Assembly: GCF_002423035.1 (NCBI RefSeq)
Contig: NZ_DIUM01000100.1
Coordinates: 300 to 21,290 of the forward strand
Direction of reading: 5' to 3'
DNA length: 20,991 bases
Origin: Thiocapsa sp. UBA6158
GTDB lineage: Bacteria > Pseudomonadota > Gammaproteobacteria > Chromatiales > Chromatiaceae
The position numbers and the translations under genes are program-made. Below the pieces are notes generated by a model. The model had not been told where the DNA came from, ran no database searches, and saw only the letters and a program-made list of their open reading frames with translations. Positions within the stretch are counted from its first letter, which is position 1. Each line of letters opens with the position of its first letter. This document shows positions 9,355 through 16,207 of this stretch, piece by piece.

Positions 9355-11019
9355 ATGCTTGAGCGGCTCGGCGGGTATCGAGGGGAGTGGCTGCGGCTGG
9401 ACCTGGTCGCCGGTCTGACCACGGCGGCGGTCGTGGTCCCCAAGGCCATGGCCTATGCCACGGTCGCCGGGCTGCCGGTGGAGATCGGGCTCTACACGGC
9501 CTTCGTGCCGATGGTGATCTATGCGATCCTCGGCACCTCGCGGCCGCTCAGCGTCAGCACCACCACGACGCTGGCGATCCTGACCGGTACCCAGCTCGCG
9601 CTGGTCGTGCCGAGCGGGGATCCGGCGGCGCTGCTGACCGCCTCGGCAACGCTCGCCGTCCTGGTCGGGATCATGCTGATCCTGGCCTCGGTGCTGCGTC
9701 TCGGGGTCGTCGCGAGCTTCATCTCGGAGCCGGTACTGACGGGCTTCAAGGCAGGTATCGGGCTCGTCATCGTCCTCGATCAGGTGCCCAAGCTGTTGGG
9801 CATCCATTTCGACAAGGGCGGCTTTTTGCAAAATCTGGTGGCGCTGGTGCAGCACCTGCCCGAGACGTCGCTGGTCACCCTGGCCGTCGGCGTGGCAATG
9901 CTCGTCATCCTGGTCGGGATGGAGCGATTCGTCCCCCGCGCTCCCGCCCCCCTGGTTGCCGTCGGCTTGGGGATTGCCGCCTCGGGTCTCTTTGCACTCC
10001 AGGCGCACGGCGTGGAGACCGTGGGTCATATTCCCTCGGGGCTGCCGGCCTTCGTTGCGCCCAACCTCGACCTCATCGCCCAACTTTGGCCCGGCGCCCT
10101 GGGCATCGCCTTGATGAGCTTTACCGAGTCCATCGCCGCGGCGCGGGCCTTTGCCGGTCCAGGCGAGCCGCGCCCCGCGCCGAACCGCGAGCTCTTGGCG
10201 ACAGGGCTCGGCAATGTGGCCGGCGGGCTGTTCGGCGCCATGCCAGCCGGCGGCGGGACCTCCCAGACCGCGGTGAACCGGCGTGCCGGTGCCCGCACCC
10301 GGGTGGCGGGCCTGGTGACGGCGATCGCCGCACTCGCGACGCTGGTCCTCCTCGCGCCGCTGATGGGGCTGATGCCCCAGGCCACCCTGGCTGCCGTGGT
10401 GATCGTCTATTCGATCGGCCTGATCCAACCGGCCGAGTTTCGCGACATCCTGCGGATTCGGAGCATGGAGTTCGTCTGGGCACTGGTGGCCTTCGCCGGT
10501 GTCGTGGTGCTCGGGACCCTGAAGGGGATCCTGGTGGCGGTCATCGTCTCGCTCGTTGCCCTCGCCTATCAGGCCGCCCATCCGCGACTCTATGTCCTGG
10601 GCCGCAAACCCGGCACTGATGTCTTTCGCCCACAATCGGAGACACATCCGGACGACGAGTCCTTCCCCGGCCTCCTCATCGTGCGCCCGGAAGGACGCCT
10701 CTTCTTCGCCAATGCCCAACGTGTCGGCGAGCAGCTTTTGCCGCTGATCGATGCCGCCGAGCCCAAGGTGGTCGCGATGGATTTCAGCGCGGTCCCCGAC
10801 ATCGAGTACTCGGCACTCAAGATGCTGATCGAGGGCGAAGCGCGTCTGCGCGAGCGCGGTGCCGTGCTCTGGCTCGTGGCGCTGAACCCGGAGGTCTTGC
10901 GCATGGTGCAGCGCTCGCCGCTGGGCAAGACCCTCGGGCGCGAGCGCATGCTGTTCAATCTGCAGATGGCCGTGGAGCGCTACCGCTCGCAGCCGGCCCA
11001 ATCGGAGGAGATGCAGTGA
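9355..11019 (+). CDS. SulP/SLC26 family anion permease with STAS domain
   Basis: A 554-residue inner-membrane protein. The N-terminus has the SulP signature region (DLVAGLTTAAVVVPKAMAYATVAGLPVEIGLY), followed by about 10-12 hydrophobic helices including ILGTSRPLSVSTTTTLAIL and SEPVLTGFKAGIGLVI. The later core contains LALMSFTESIAAARAFA-like sequence and GNVAGGLFGAMPAGGGTSQTA. The C-terminal STAS domain occupies about residues 440-545 (LLIVRPEGRLFFANAQRV, VVAMDFSAVPDIEYSALKML). The family transports sulfate, bicarbonate or dicarboxylates with Na+ or H+; the substrate here cannot be told. The start is ATG 9355, with GAGGGG (9342-9347) 7 nt upstream, in preference to ATG 9340, which overlaps that site. 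Its stop overlaps the next gene's start by GTGA (11016-11019), so the two are translationally coupled. Confidence 0.92.
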   Translation: MLERLGGYRGEWLRLDLVAGLTTAAVVVPKAMAYATVAGLPVEIGLYTAFVPMVIYAILGTSRPLSVSTTTTLAILTGTQLALVVPSGDPAALLTASATLAVLVGIMLILASVLRLGVVASFISEPVLTGFKAGIGLVIVLDQVPKLLGIHFDKGGFLQNLVALVQHLPETSLVTLAVGVAMLVILVGMERFVPRAPAPLVAVGLGIAASGLFALQAHGVETVGHIPSGLPAFVAPNLDLIAQLWPGALGIALMSFTESIAAARAFAGPGEPRPAPNRELLATGLGNVAGGLFGAMPAGGGTSQTAVNRRAGARTRVAGLVTAIAALATLVLLAPLMGLMPQATLAAVVIVYSIGLIQPAEFRDILRIRSMEFVWALVAFAGVVVLGTLKGILVAVIVSLVALAYQAAHPRLYVLGRKPGTDVFRPQSETHPDDESFPGLLIVRPEGRLFFANAQRVGEQLLPLIDAAEPKVVAMDFSAVPDIEYSALKMLIEGEARLRERGAVLWLVALNPEVLRMVQRSPLGKTLGRERMLFNLQMAVERYRSQPAQSEEMQ

Positions 11020-12020
11020 AGCTCTTTCAATCCATCTTCGGGGGCCGCGAGGCCATCGGGCGCTATCCCGAGTCTCTGATCGAGATGGCCATCGAGCGCA
11101 CCGTCGACGGCACCGATCCCCGGTTGCGGCTGGTCCCCGGTTACCGCAAGCGGCTGCGCGAACCCGTCATCCACGCGATCGACCATGTGGTGGCCCTCGT
11201 GGACGGCATTCCTGCGACCGTGGCGGCCGGACTCGGCGACTATCGCAACGATCCGCGGCTTTCGGCGCTGTTCGCCTCCGGCGAGGAAATGCTGCAGGTC
11301 TTCGCCCGCGACCGAGCCTTTTTGGAGTATCTCGCCGGAAACGAGGGTCGGGGTGCCGAGCGGGTGACGGCCCTGCTCATGGCGCGCCGGGAGGAGAGGC
11401 ACATCCTCGGGATGGATCTGGTGGGCGACCAGGTGCGGCGCGACGTCGCCCAAGTGACGGTCAGCTTCTCCGGGCACCACCTACTGGAGCCCCGGACCAT
11501 CGAGGAGGAGTGCAGGCGCTTCCTCAAGCGGCGTGCCTTCGATCATCTGCTCACCCTGGCCCTGACCCAAATCGCCGAGGCACGGGTCGAGCGTGCGGAT
11601 CTGACACGCCAGCGCGATCTGCTGCAACGTCAGCTCCGAAACCTGAAGCGCGGAACGCTGAGCTTCGACCAGCCGGATCCGGACGACCCGGACGCGGCCG
11701 GAATCCAAGCGGAGCTCGATGCCGTCTCCCGTCAGCTGCAGGCCCTGGGCGCGGATGCGGGTCTGCTGAAGGCCCATCTGGAGATCGTCGGCGAGCGTCT
11801 CGCAGAGGCCGAGCGCCAAGTGTGGTCGGAAGACATCGCGCTCTGTCTGGGGCCCATGAACGTCCGGCGCGATCCCGATGACCCGACGGGTCACTTGATG
11901 GTCCTCCATGAGCTCCGAACCGCCCGTGGTGCCCATGCGGTCGTGCTGCCCATTGCAATCGACCCGCGGGAGCTTCCCCGCCAGGAGGATTTCGTCACCG
12001 CCGCGCAGCGCTATCTCTGA
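11016..12020 (+). CDS. Conserved protein of unknown function, LFQSIF family, copy a
   Basis: A 334-residue soluble protein without signal peptide or membrane segment; I do not recognise a characterised family. It is predicted mostly alpha-helical, with a charged heptad-like region at about 185-280 (RADLTRQRDLLQRQLRNLKRG, then LDAVSRQLQALGAD and GERLAEAERQVW). It starts at GTG 11016, inside the SulP stop, and the paralogue at 17129-18133 also starts with GTG. Segments shared with that paralogue include LFQSIF, GRYPESLIE, PGYRKRLR, ILGMDLVGDQVRRDV, RRAFDHLL, the MN(V/I)RRD motif near 290 and the C-terminal EDFV-AA-RYL. One copy is coupled to a SulP permease and the other precedes PPK2, so a regulatory or scaffolding role beside membrane or polyphosphate proteins is conceivable, but this is inference only. 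Confidence 0.8.
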   Translation: MKLFQSIFGGREAIGRYPESLIEMAIERTVDGTDPRLRLVPGYRKRLREPVIHAIDHVVALVDGIPATVAAGLGDYRNDPRLSALFASGEEMLQVFARDRAFLEYLAGNEGRGAERVTALLMARREERHILGMDLVGDQVRRDVAQVTVSFSGHHLLEPRTIEEECRRFLKRRAFDHLLTLALTQIAEARVERADLTRQRDLLQRQLRNLKRGTLSFDQPDPDDPDAAGIQAELDAVSRQLQALGADAGLLKAHLEIVGERLAEAERQVWSEDIALCLGPMNVRRDPDDPTGHLMVLHELRTARGAHAVVLPIAIDPRELPRQEDFVTAAQRYL

Positions 12021-12040
12021 GGGCGCGCCGGCGACCCTCA
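12018..12040. terminator. Short hairpin between convergent genes
   Basis: TGAGGG (12018-12023) pairs with CCCTCA (12035-12040). The element starts at the LFQSIF-a stop codon and sits in the 27-nt gap to the convergent QEGLA gene. There is no T-tract, so termination is only suggested. Confidence 0.3.
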
Positions 12041-12047
12041 CGTGACC

Positions 12048-13379
12048 TCAGGTCTCGGACCGCCCGGTACTCGGCTGGTCGATTGGATCCCCGGGCATCG
12101 GCATCCGCACGAGAGGTGCGCTCTCCAGCAGCCTGGTCGCCACCTCGACGAGCGGACCGAGGTCGAACCGACTCACGAAGGTGGCGAAGGTCAGCAACCC
12201 GAGCAGATACCGCGGGTCGCCGATCCATGGCGGGAGGAAACGCGGTGGACGGCAGAGACCCATCTCGTAGAGCTCGCAGAGCGCCGGGATATCGAAGAGA
12301 TCAAGCTTGCCGCAGAAGAGCAGGCTGAGGCAATCCGCACGCCCGGCGGCAAAGGCACCGCGGATGAAATAGTTGACCGACATGAGCCCCATGAGATAGA
12401 CGACGTCCTTGGTGAAGGGCGCACCGCCGGTCAGGACGCCGCCTCGAAAGACCCTTCGTGCACTCTCGAACGCCTGATCCGCATCCCCGGTCCGCTCCAT
12501 GAAGAAGGCGTATACCTCCAGGAAATCGGCCCCGTCGATCGCCATCTGGATCGCGATTACGCGATCCGCCAGTCGTCTCAGCCGATCCAGCTCGATGGAA
12601 CCGCTGATCAGCTCGGCAAACACGGCCAGGCCCTCTTGGGTGCGTGTCGTCCCCGGATGCCCGGCCGCGAGGATGGGAAGGTCGGTTTGAGCTTTACCGT
12701 TCAGCGAGGTCGCGACGTGGACGTAGGCCTCATGATGCAGAAGCTGGGTGAAATCGCGGTCGGTGAAGCGTGCCCCCCGGCGGATCCGGATGGCTCGGGA
12801 GGTCGCCAAGGCATTGGCGGACAGGCGGTCGACCAGCTCGATGGCCGGTGCCTGCTCGCCGAAGTGGACGCGGACCGCATCCGCGAGCTGTGCCGCGACC
12901 GTCTCGGCCGAGTGGTAGGCGGGTGGCTCTGTACGGATCTCGATCTTCGTGAGCTGGGTGATGGTATCGAGGACGCTCTGAGCAAGCGCGAGGGGCGTGA
13001 GGGGGATATATCGCAGTGGTGCCGTTGGCTCACCATAGAGTTGACGACCCTGCTCGAAGAAGCCGGCTGTCCCCACCGCGGCCATCATGCGTGCCCCGCG
13101 CTCGAGGGCCAGCGCCTGCCGGTCGAGCCAGCTCTCGACGGTCGTCACCGGCACGATGAGCCGCCGGGCCTCCTTCACCGCCGTAAGGGTCTCGGTCGGG
13201 TCGAACCCGGGATAACTAAACTTGGGAAGCTCCCGTGCGCCGCCTGCGAGAAAGGCCTCCTTGACCTCAGGTTCCCAGGCGATTGCGCTCAGGATCCGCA
13301 GCGGACGGCTCGCGGAGTACAGGATACGCGCGATGGAGCGGATGCGCTCCTTCTCGCGCTCGGTGGATTGGGTGATCAC
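12048..13379 (-). CDS. DUF1704 / QEGLA-motif protein, probable zinc metallopeptidase (MATCAP-like fold)
   Basis: A 443-residue cytosolic protein. Residues 215-221 (HHEAYVH) give an HExxxH zinc-binding motif, and TRTQEGLA (246-252) follows about 28 residues later, the arrangement that defines the DUF1704 family. Bacterial members are often annotated as flavohemoglobin expression-modulating QEGLA proteins. The family also includes the animal MATCAP tubulin-tyrosine carboxypeptidases, where HExxxH and a nearby Glu bind zinc. A bacterial substrate is not known, so carboxypeptidase activity is inferred from the motif. The start is GTG 13379 with GGAGG 5 nt upstream (complement of 13385-13389). It is convergent with the LFQSIF-a gene and divergent from PPK2a across 422 nt. 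All motif residues are present. Confidence 0.85.
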   Translation of the reverse strand: MITQSTEREKERIRSIARILYSASRPLRILSAIAWEPEVKEAFLAGGARELPKFSYPGFDPTETLTAVKEARRLIVPVTTVESWLDRQALALERGARMMAAVGTAGFFEQGRQLYGEPTAPLRYIPLTPLALAQSVLDTITQLTKIEIRTEPPAYHSAETVAAQLADAVRVHFGEQAPAIELVDRLSANALATSRAIRIRRGARFTDRDFTQLLHHEAYVHVATSLNGKAQTDLPILAAGHPGTTRTQEGLAVFAELISGSIELDRLRRLADRVIAIQMAIDGADFLEVYAFFMERTGDADQAFESARRVFRGGVLTGGAPFTKDVVYLMGLMSVNYFIRGAFAAGRADCLSLLFCGKLDLFDIPALCELYEMGLCRPPRFLPPWIGDPRYLLGLLTFATFVSRFDLGPLVEVATRLLESAPLVRMPMPGDPIDQPSTGRSET

Positions 13380-13451
13380 CTCGGCCTCCGATCGGTTGGG
13401 AGTGCGTTGAGTCTAGATCCGGCAGCGGGCCGACGCATGCCTCATGCTGGG

Positions 13452-13496
13452 TTACATGGCCGTGACGATCGTGTTGAAGAGCTCACCGGTAGTCAT
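13452..13496 (-). CDS. Possible 14-residue upstream micro-ORF of the QEGLA gene
   Basis: ATG 13496 begins the peptide MTTGELFNTIVTAM, which ends with a stop at 13452. A good ribosome site, GGAGAGG, lies 5 nt before the ATG. The QEGLA gene starts 72 nt further on. The peptide could be a leader peptide, the relic of a displaced gene start, or chance. Confidence 0.25.
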   Translation of the reverse strand: MTTGELFNTIVTAM

Positions 13497-13709
13497 GATG
13501 GCCTCTCCGCCCCCGGAACGCGACGCGCGCGGGACGAGACGACACTGGCTTAAACTCCGACGATCTACCTCCGACAGATCGCAGAAAGCCCGACTTATCG
13601 GAGAGGCGACGACGGGCCCTAGCCCCGCGTCGCAGGCGAGCGTGCTTACCTCGCGGATACTTCGTTGTTTTTCCGTTGGGTCCTCGCCGACGTCATTGAA
13701 TTGCAACAT

Positions 13710-13726
13710 TTGGCAGCCCTTTTGCT
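13710..13726 (+). promoter_or_regulatory. Candidate sigma54 (RpoN) -24/-12 promoter of ppk2 copy a
   Basis: TTGGCA, then six bases, then TTTTGCT: the GG (13712-13713) and GC (13724-13725) are exactly 12 nt apart, as in the consensus TGGCAC-N5-TTGCW. Only the C after TGGCA is replaced by G. Predicted transcription would begin near 13737, giving a 5' UTR of about 65 nt. Confidence 0.45.
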
Positions 13727-13801
13727 GCTCGTTATCCAAGCAAGAAAACTGCCAGCAGACAGGCCGCTACCACTCGGCCGCTAACCGGAGGAGACCGAGC
13801 A

Positions 13802-14635
13802 ATGAGCAAAAAGTCCCGCAAGGAAAAGGTCCGAACGGACGCCGAGGAGGCATCCGCATCCGGCAAGATGACAACCAAGGCCTACGAGAAGGAGCTGCGC
13901 AAACTGCACGAAGAGCTCGTGAAGCTCCAGGAGTGGGTCCGTCACGACGGGCTCAAGGTCTGCATCGTCTTCGAGGGCCGCGACGGCGCCGGCAAGGGCG
14001 GCACCATCAAGGCGATCACCGAGCGGGTGAGCCCGCGCGTGTTCCGCGTCATGGCGCTGCCCGCGCCGACCGAGCGCGAGAAGACCCAGATGTACGGACA
14101 GCGCTACATCCCGCATTTCCCGGCAGCCGGCGAGGTGGTGATCTGGGACCGCAGCTGGTACAACCGCGCCGGCGTCGAGCGCGTGATGGGGTTTTGCAGC
14201 GAGGAGCAGGCGAAACGATTCCTTGAGATGATACCGGGGTTCGAGAAGCAGATGGTCGATTCAGGGATCATCCTCATCAAATACTGGCTCGAGGTCAGCA
14301 TGGAGGAGCAGACCCGGCGGCTCGAGGGTCGTATCGACGACGGCCGCAAGATCTGGAAGCTCTCGCCCATGGACCTGAAATCCTACAGCCGCTGGTACGA
14401 TTACTCGAGAGCCCGCGACGAGATGTTCGCGGCCACCGATACCGCGTGGGCGCCCTGGTACGTCGCGCGCTCCGACGACAAGAAGCGGGCGCGCCTGAAC
14501 ATCATCCGTCACCTGCTGGACCGGATCCCTTACGAAGTGCTGCCGCGCGAGAAGGTGGAGCTACCCAAGCGGCAGAAGTCCGATGACTACCTTGAGCCGG
14601 ACTACCCGTTCAAGATGGTTCCGGATAACTATTGA
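13802..14635 (+). CDS. ppk2: Polyphosphate kinase 2 (class-I-like), copy a
   Basis: PPK2 enzymes transfer phosphate between polyphosphate and nucleoside diphosphates in the cytosol and mainly favour NDP phosphorylation. The protein has 277 residues and one P-loop domain. Walker A is GRDGAGKGG (59-67). The Walker B-like DRSWYNRAGVE is at 116-126. The lid region has EEQTRRLEGR, and the C-terminal part has LKSYSRWYDYSRARDEMF and TAWAPWYVARSDDKKRARLN. These motifs are intact and match single-domain class I members; ADP versus GDP preference cannot be told. The basic N-terminus (MSKKSRKEKVR) is typical of the family and variable. The start is ATG 13802 with GGAGGAG 9 nt upstream. It stands alone in the plus direction. 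Copy b (16208-17038, minus strand) is closely similar throughout except at the N-terminus. Confidence 0.95.
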   Translation: MSKKSRKEKVRTDAEEASASGKMTTKAYEKELRKLHEELVKLQEWVRHDGLKVCIVFEGRDGAGKGGTIKAITERVSPRVFRVMALPAPTEREKTQMYGQRYIPHFPAAGEVVIWDRSWYNRAGVERVMGFCSEEQAKRFLEMIPGFEKQMVDSGIILIKYWLEVSMEEQTRRLEGRIDDGRKIWKLSPMDLKSYSRWYDYSRARDEMFAATDTAWAPWYVARSDDKKRARLNIIRHLLDRIPYEVLPREKVELPKRQKSDDYLEPDYPFKMVPDNY

Positions 14636-14689
14636 GGACGTCCCCCGCTCGAGGAAAGCGCGACCGCCGTCCGCGATTCGGTCCTCAAG

Positions 14690-14723
14690 CTCCCCGGCCT
14701 CGTCGGCAAGATCCGCCGGGGAG
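14690..14723. terminator. Strong hairpin between convergent ppk2a and small protein b
   Basis: A perfect 9-bp stem, CTCCCCGGC (14690-14698) and GCCGGGGAG (14715-14723), with a 16-nt loop lies between two converging genes. No T-tract follows on either strand, so it may be a factor-assisted bidirectional terminator or an RNA 3'-end stabiliser. Confidence 0.5.
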
Positions 14724-14739
14724 CGCGAATGGCATTCGA

Positions 14740-15060
14740 TCAATCGACGTAGACCACCGCGTAGCGTCCGCCGTAGGACTGATAGTAGCTCCCGCCGCAG
14801 CTATACAAGGAGGTGCCGTCGATCACGACCGTACGGCAGGCCGCAGGCAACGTGGACACATAAACCGCCGAGCGGCGAATGGTCCGGCGCGTGGTGCGCC
14901 GGGCGACGCCGGCAACGCTTCCGGGCGTCATGGGACGACCCACGACCGCGTGCGCATCCTTGATCGCGATGCCGATCGGCAGCCAGCCATCGACGATGAG
15001 CGCGGAGGCGATGAGTCCGATCCCCATCGCGATTGAGTTGATTGGGCGGCGTTTCTTCAT
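14740..15060 (-). CDS. Small secreted protein with C-terminal Cys motif, copy b (partner of DUF2092b)
   Basis: A 106-residue protein, not a characterised family. A basic N-terminus (MKKRRPIN) and hydrophobic segment (about 8-34) suggest export or anchoring. Residues 52-63 are very basic (VARRTTRRTIRR). The C-terminus has C75-RTVVIDG-TSLYS-C88-G-GSYYQSY and ends YAVVYVD. This matches the end of the protein at 8344-8979 with the same 13-residue Cys-to-Cys distance, but this copy lacks the Gly-rich and Asp/Arg-repeat parts. ATG 15060 overlaps the DUF2092b stop by ATGA, and GAGGAGG lies 7 nt upstream inside that gene, so translation is probably coupled. This arrangement exactly mirrors copy a. 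Confidence 0.8.
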   Translation of the reverse strand: MKKRRPINSIAMGIGLIASALIVDGWLPIGIAIKDAHAVVGRPMTPGSVAGVARRTTRRTIRRSAVYVSTLPAACRTVVIDGTSLYSCGGSYYQSYGGRYAVVYVD

Positions 15061-15860
15061 CACTGAGCCTCCTCGATCATGAGCGCACCCAGGTCGTCGA
15101 CCGAGAGCGTTTCCAGTTGACGGGCACCCGCCGGGGCGACAAAGGTGAAGCGATCGGCCGCGATCGTCGGCGCCGTATCCCAGTCGCGGAACCGAACGCT
15201 GTATTGCGGGGCGCCGGTGACCCATTTGCTGGTGATGACATATTTCAGCGGCAGCGGCTGATCGCCGGTGCGGACCCAGATCTGCCAGTCGACCTTGGCG
15301 GCCCGGAAGGCGAGATGATGGGCCTCGGTCCCGTCGACATAGGCGATGCCCAGATAGGCGCCCGTGGCCACGTCGGTCATCAAACCCGGATAGGGATCGG
15401 CGTAGAAGAGATCGCCCGCCGGGGCGTCGAAACCCGTCGCGGCACGCAGCTCGGTCACCGCCTCGTCGATGGTGCCGGGGGCTTCGAGCTGCGCGTAGAT
15501 CTGCAGCCGCTTGCCGTGCAGCGTCAGGGTCTCGCCGTCGAAGACGGCCTCCAGATCCGCCATGGGACCCCGCCGATGGGCATGGAAGTGATTGGGTCGC
15601 GCGACCAGGAGGCTTGCCGAGCTGCTCAGCTGTAGCTTCTGGCCTGCGAGATCGATGACCTCGTCATCCACATCCGCCTGCACGCTGAAGGCGGCCAGAC
15701 CGCCCAGATAGCTCGACATGGCGCGCAGGATCCGATCCGCCTCGGGATCGACGCCCTGCTCGGCCGCCGCGGCACCGCTCGCGAGCCCAAGGCTCAGGAC
15801 GATCCCCGTCGCTTGAACAAGCCCACGAGCGGTGGGCATTCGCAAAGATCGCTGGATCAA
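15060..15860 (-). CDS. Secreted DUF2092 protein, copy b
   Basis: A 266-residue exported protein with a signal peptide (about 8-33, LVQATGIVLSLGLASGAAAA, cleavage near AAA-EQ). DUF2092 features are ADRILRAMSSYLGGLAAFSV, LLVARPNHF, VFDGETLTLHG, and VDWQIWVRTGDQPLPLKYVI followed by PQYSVRFRDWD. The last is the counterpart of the VDFQVWIPESGDPLP...PQYWANFSDW block in copy a. The start is taken as TTG 15860, because AGAGGA (complement of 15868-15873) lies 7 nt upstream; ATG 15839 is the alternative and would still leave a signal peptide. It overlaps the downstream small-protein gene by ATGA. Its upstream leader is a diverged duplicate of the LFQSIF-b leader. Confidence 0.85.
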   Translation of the reverse strand: MIQRSLRMPTARGLVQATGIVLSLGLASGAAAAEQGVDPEADRILRAMSSYLGGLAAFSVQADVDDEVIDLAGQKLQLSSSASLLVARPNHFHAHRRGPMADLEAVFDGETLTLHGKRLQIYAQLEAPGTIDEAVTELRAATGFDAPAGDLFYADPYPGLMTDVATGAYLGIAYVDGTEAHHLAFRAAKVDWQIWVRTGDQPLPLKYVITSKWVTGAPQYSVRFRDWDTAPTIAADRFTFVAPAGARQLETLSVDDLGALMIEEAQ

Positions 15861-15911
15861 TGGATCGTCCTCTTCTGTTGATGATTCTGAATGCGAGACA
15901 TAAAACCGCGT

Positions 15912-16033
15912 ATGGACCGGGACAGGTTCTCGCCGCTGATCTCCTTTTCCGGACCGACCGGCCCGGGCTTGCCTTTCAAGAGCTGCGATTGCGCGGATGC
16001 AAGCGTATTCTCTTGCTCTCGGCTCGTCACGCG
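15912..16033 (-). repeat. Duplicated leader, copy A (upstream of DUF2092b), with decayed LFQSIF gene start
   Basis: The 35 nt at 15999-16033 match 18195-18229 at 32 positions, and 15912-15944 match 18114-18146 at 27 of 33. The middle aligns with a net 6-nt length difference. In transcription direction the end reads GAG AAC CTG TCC CGG TCC, where the other copy reads GTG AAC CTG TTT CAG TCC, the true LFQSIF start. The start codon is therefore lost in this copy. Confidence 0.8.
15999..16016. promoter_or_regulatory. Palindromic operator-like element GCAAG-N8-CTTGC, copy A
   Basis: The 18 bases are GCAAG CGTATTCT CTTGC, an inverted repeat with 5-nt arms. It is identical in sequence to 18195-18212 and is the best-conserved part of the duplicated leader, as expected for a regulator site or core promoter. 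Confidence 0.5.
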
Positions 16034-16207
16034 TCATCGGCGATGTCCGATCCTCTCCACGACGATGGGCAGCAAGCGCGTCCGATTAGCCACAGCCGAA
16101 CAGCGAGCGGCCGAAGTTGGCAGATTGCGTGCGTAAGAGAAGCATGTTGGGCATTCGTTCAATTCTGGTCTTGGCGAGGATCAAGCCCGGTTCAGGCCTG
16201 CACGATC

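Larger units (their letters stand above)
13380..13801. other. Divergent intergenic region between the QEGLA gene and ppk2 copy a
   Basis: It holds a sigma54-type -24/-12 element facing ppk2a (listed separately), the ribosome site GGAGGAG at 13786-13792, and on the minus strand a possible 14-codon reading frame (13496-13452) ahead of the QEGLA gene. The rest shows no recognisable gene or repeat. Confidence 0.6.
15861..16207. other. Leader/promoter region of the DUF2092b operon, with duplicated segment
   Basis: Positions 15912-16033 are homologous to 18114-18229, the leader and first codons of the LFQSIF-b gene. The remainder (16034-16207), next to the ppk2b stop, shows no gene. No transposase or other coding remnant is visible. 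Confidence 0.7.

Noticed and set aside
9271..11001. 576-codon minus-strand frame opposite SulP
   Set aside because: His/Gln/Asp/Gly-rich shadow of the permease; the SulP and STAS motifs on the plus strand are unmistakable.
12042..13553. 503-codon plus-strand frame opposite the QEGLA gene
   Set aside because: Shadow frame; the minus strand has the HExxxH/QEGLA motifs and a proper ribosome site.
13452..13739. 95-codon minus-strand frame starting at TTG 13739
   Set aside because: No ribosome site or motif; it overlaps the probable ppk2a promoter. Only the last 14 codons have a plausible start signal.
16100..16130. TTGGCAG..GTGC sequence resembling a plus-strand sigma54 site
   Set aside because: The -12 half lacks TT before GC, and no plus-strand gene follows.
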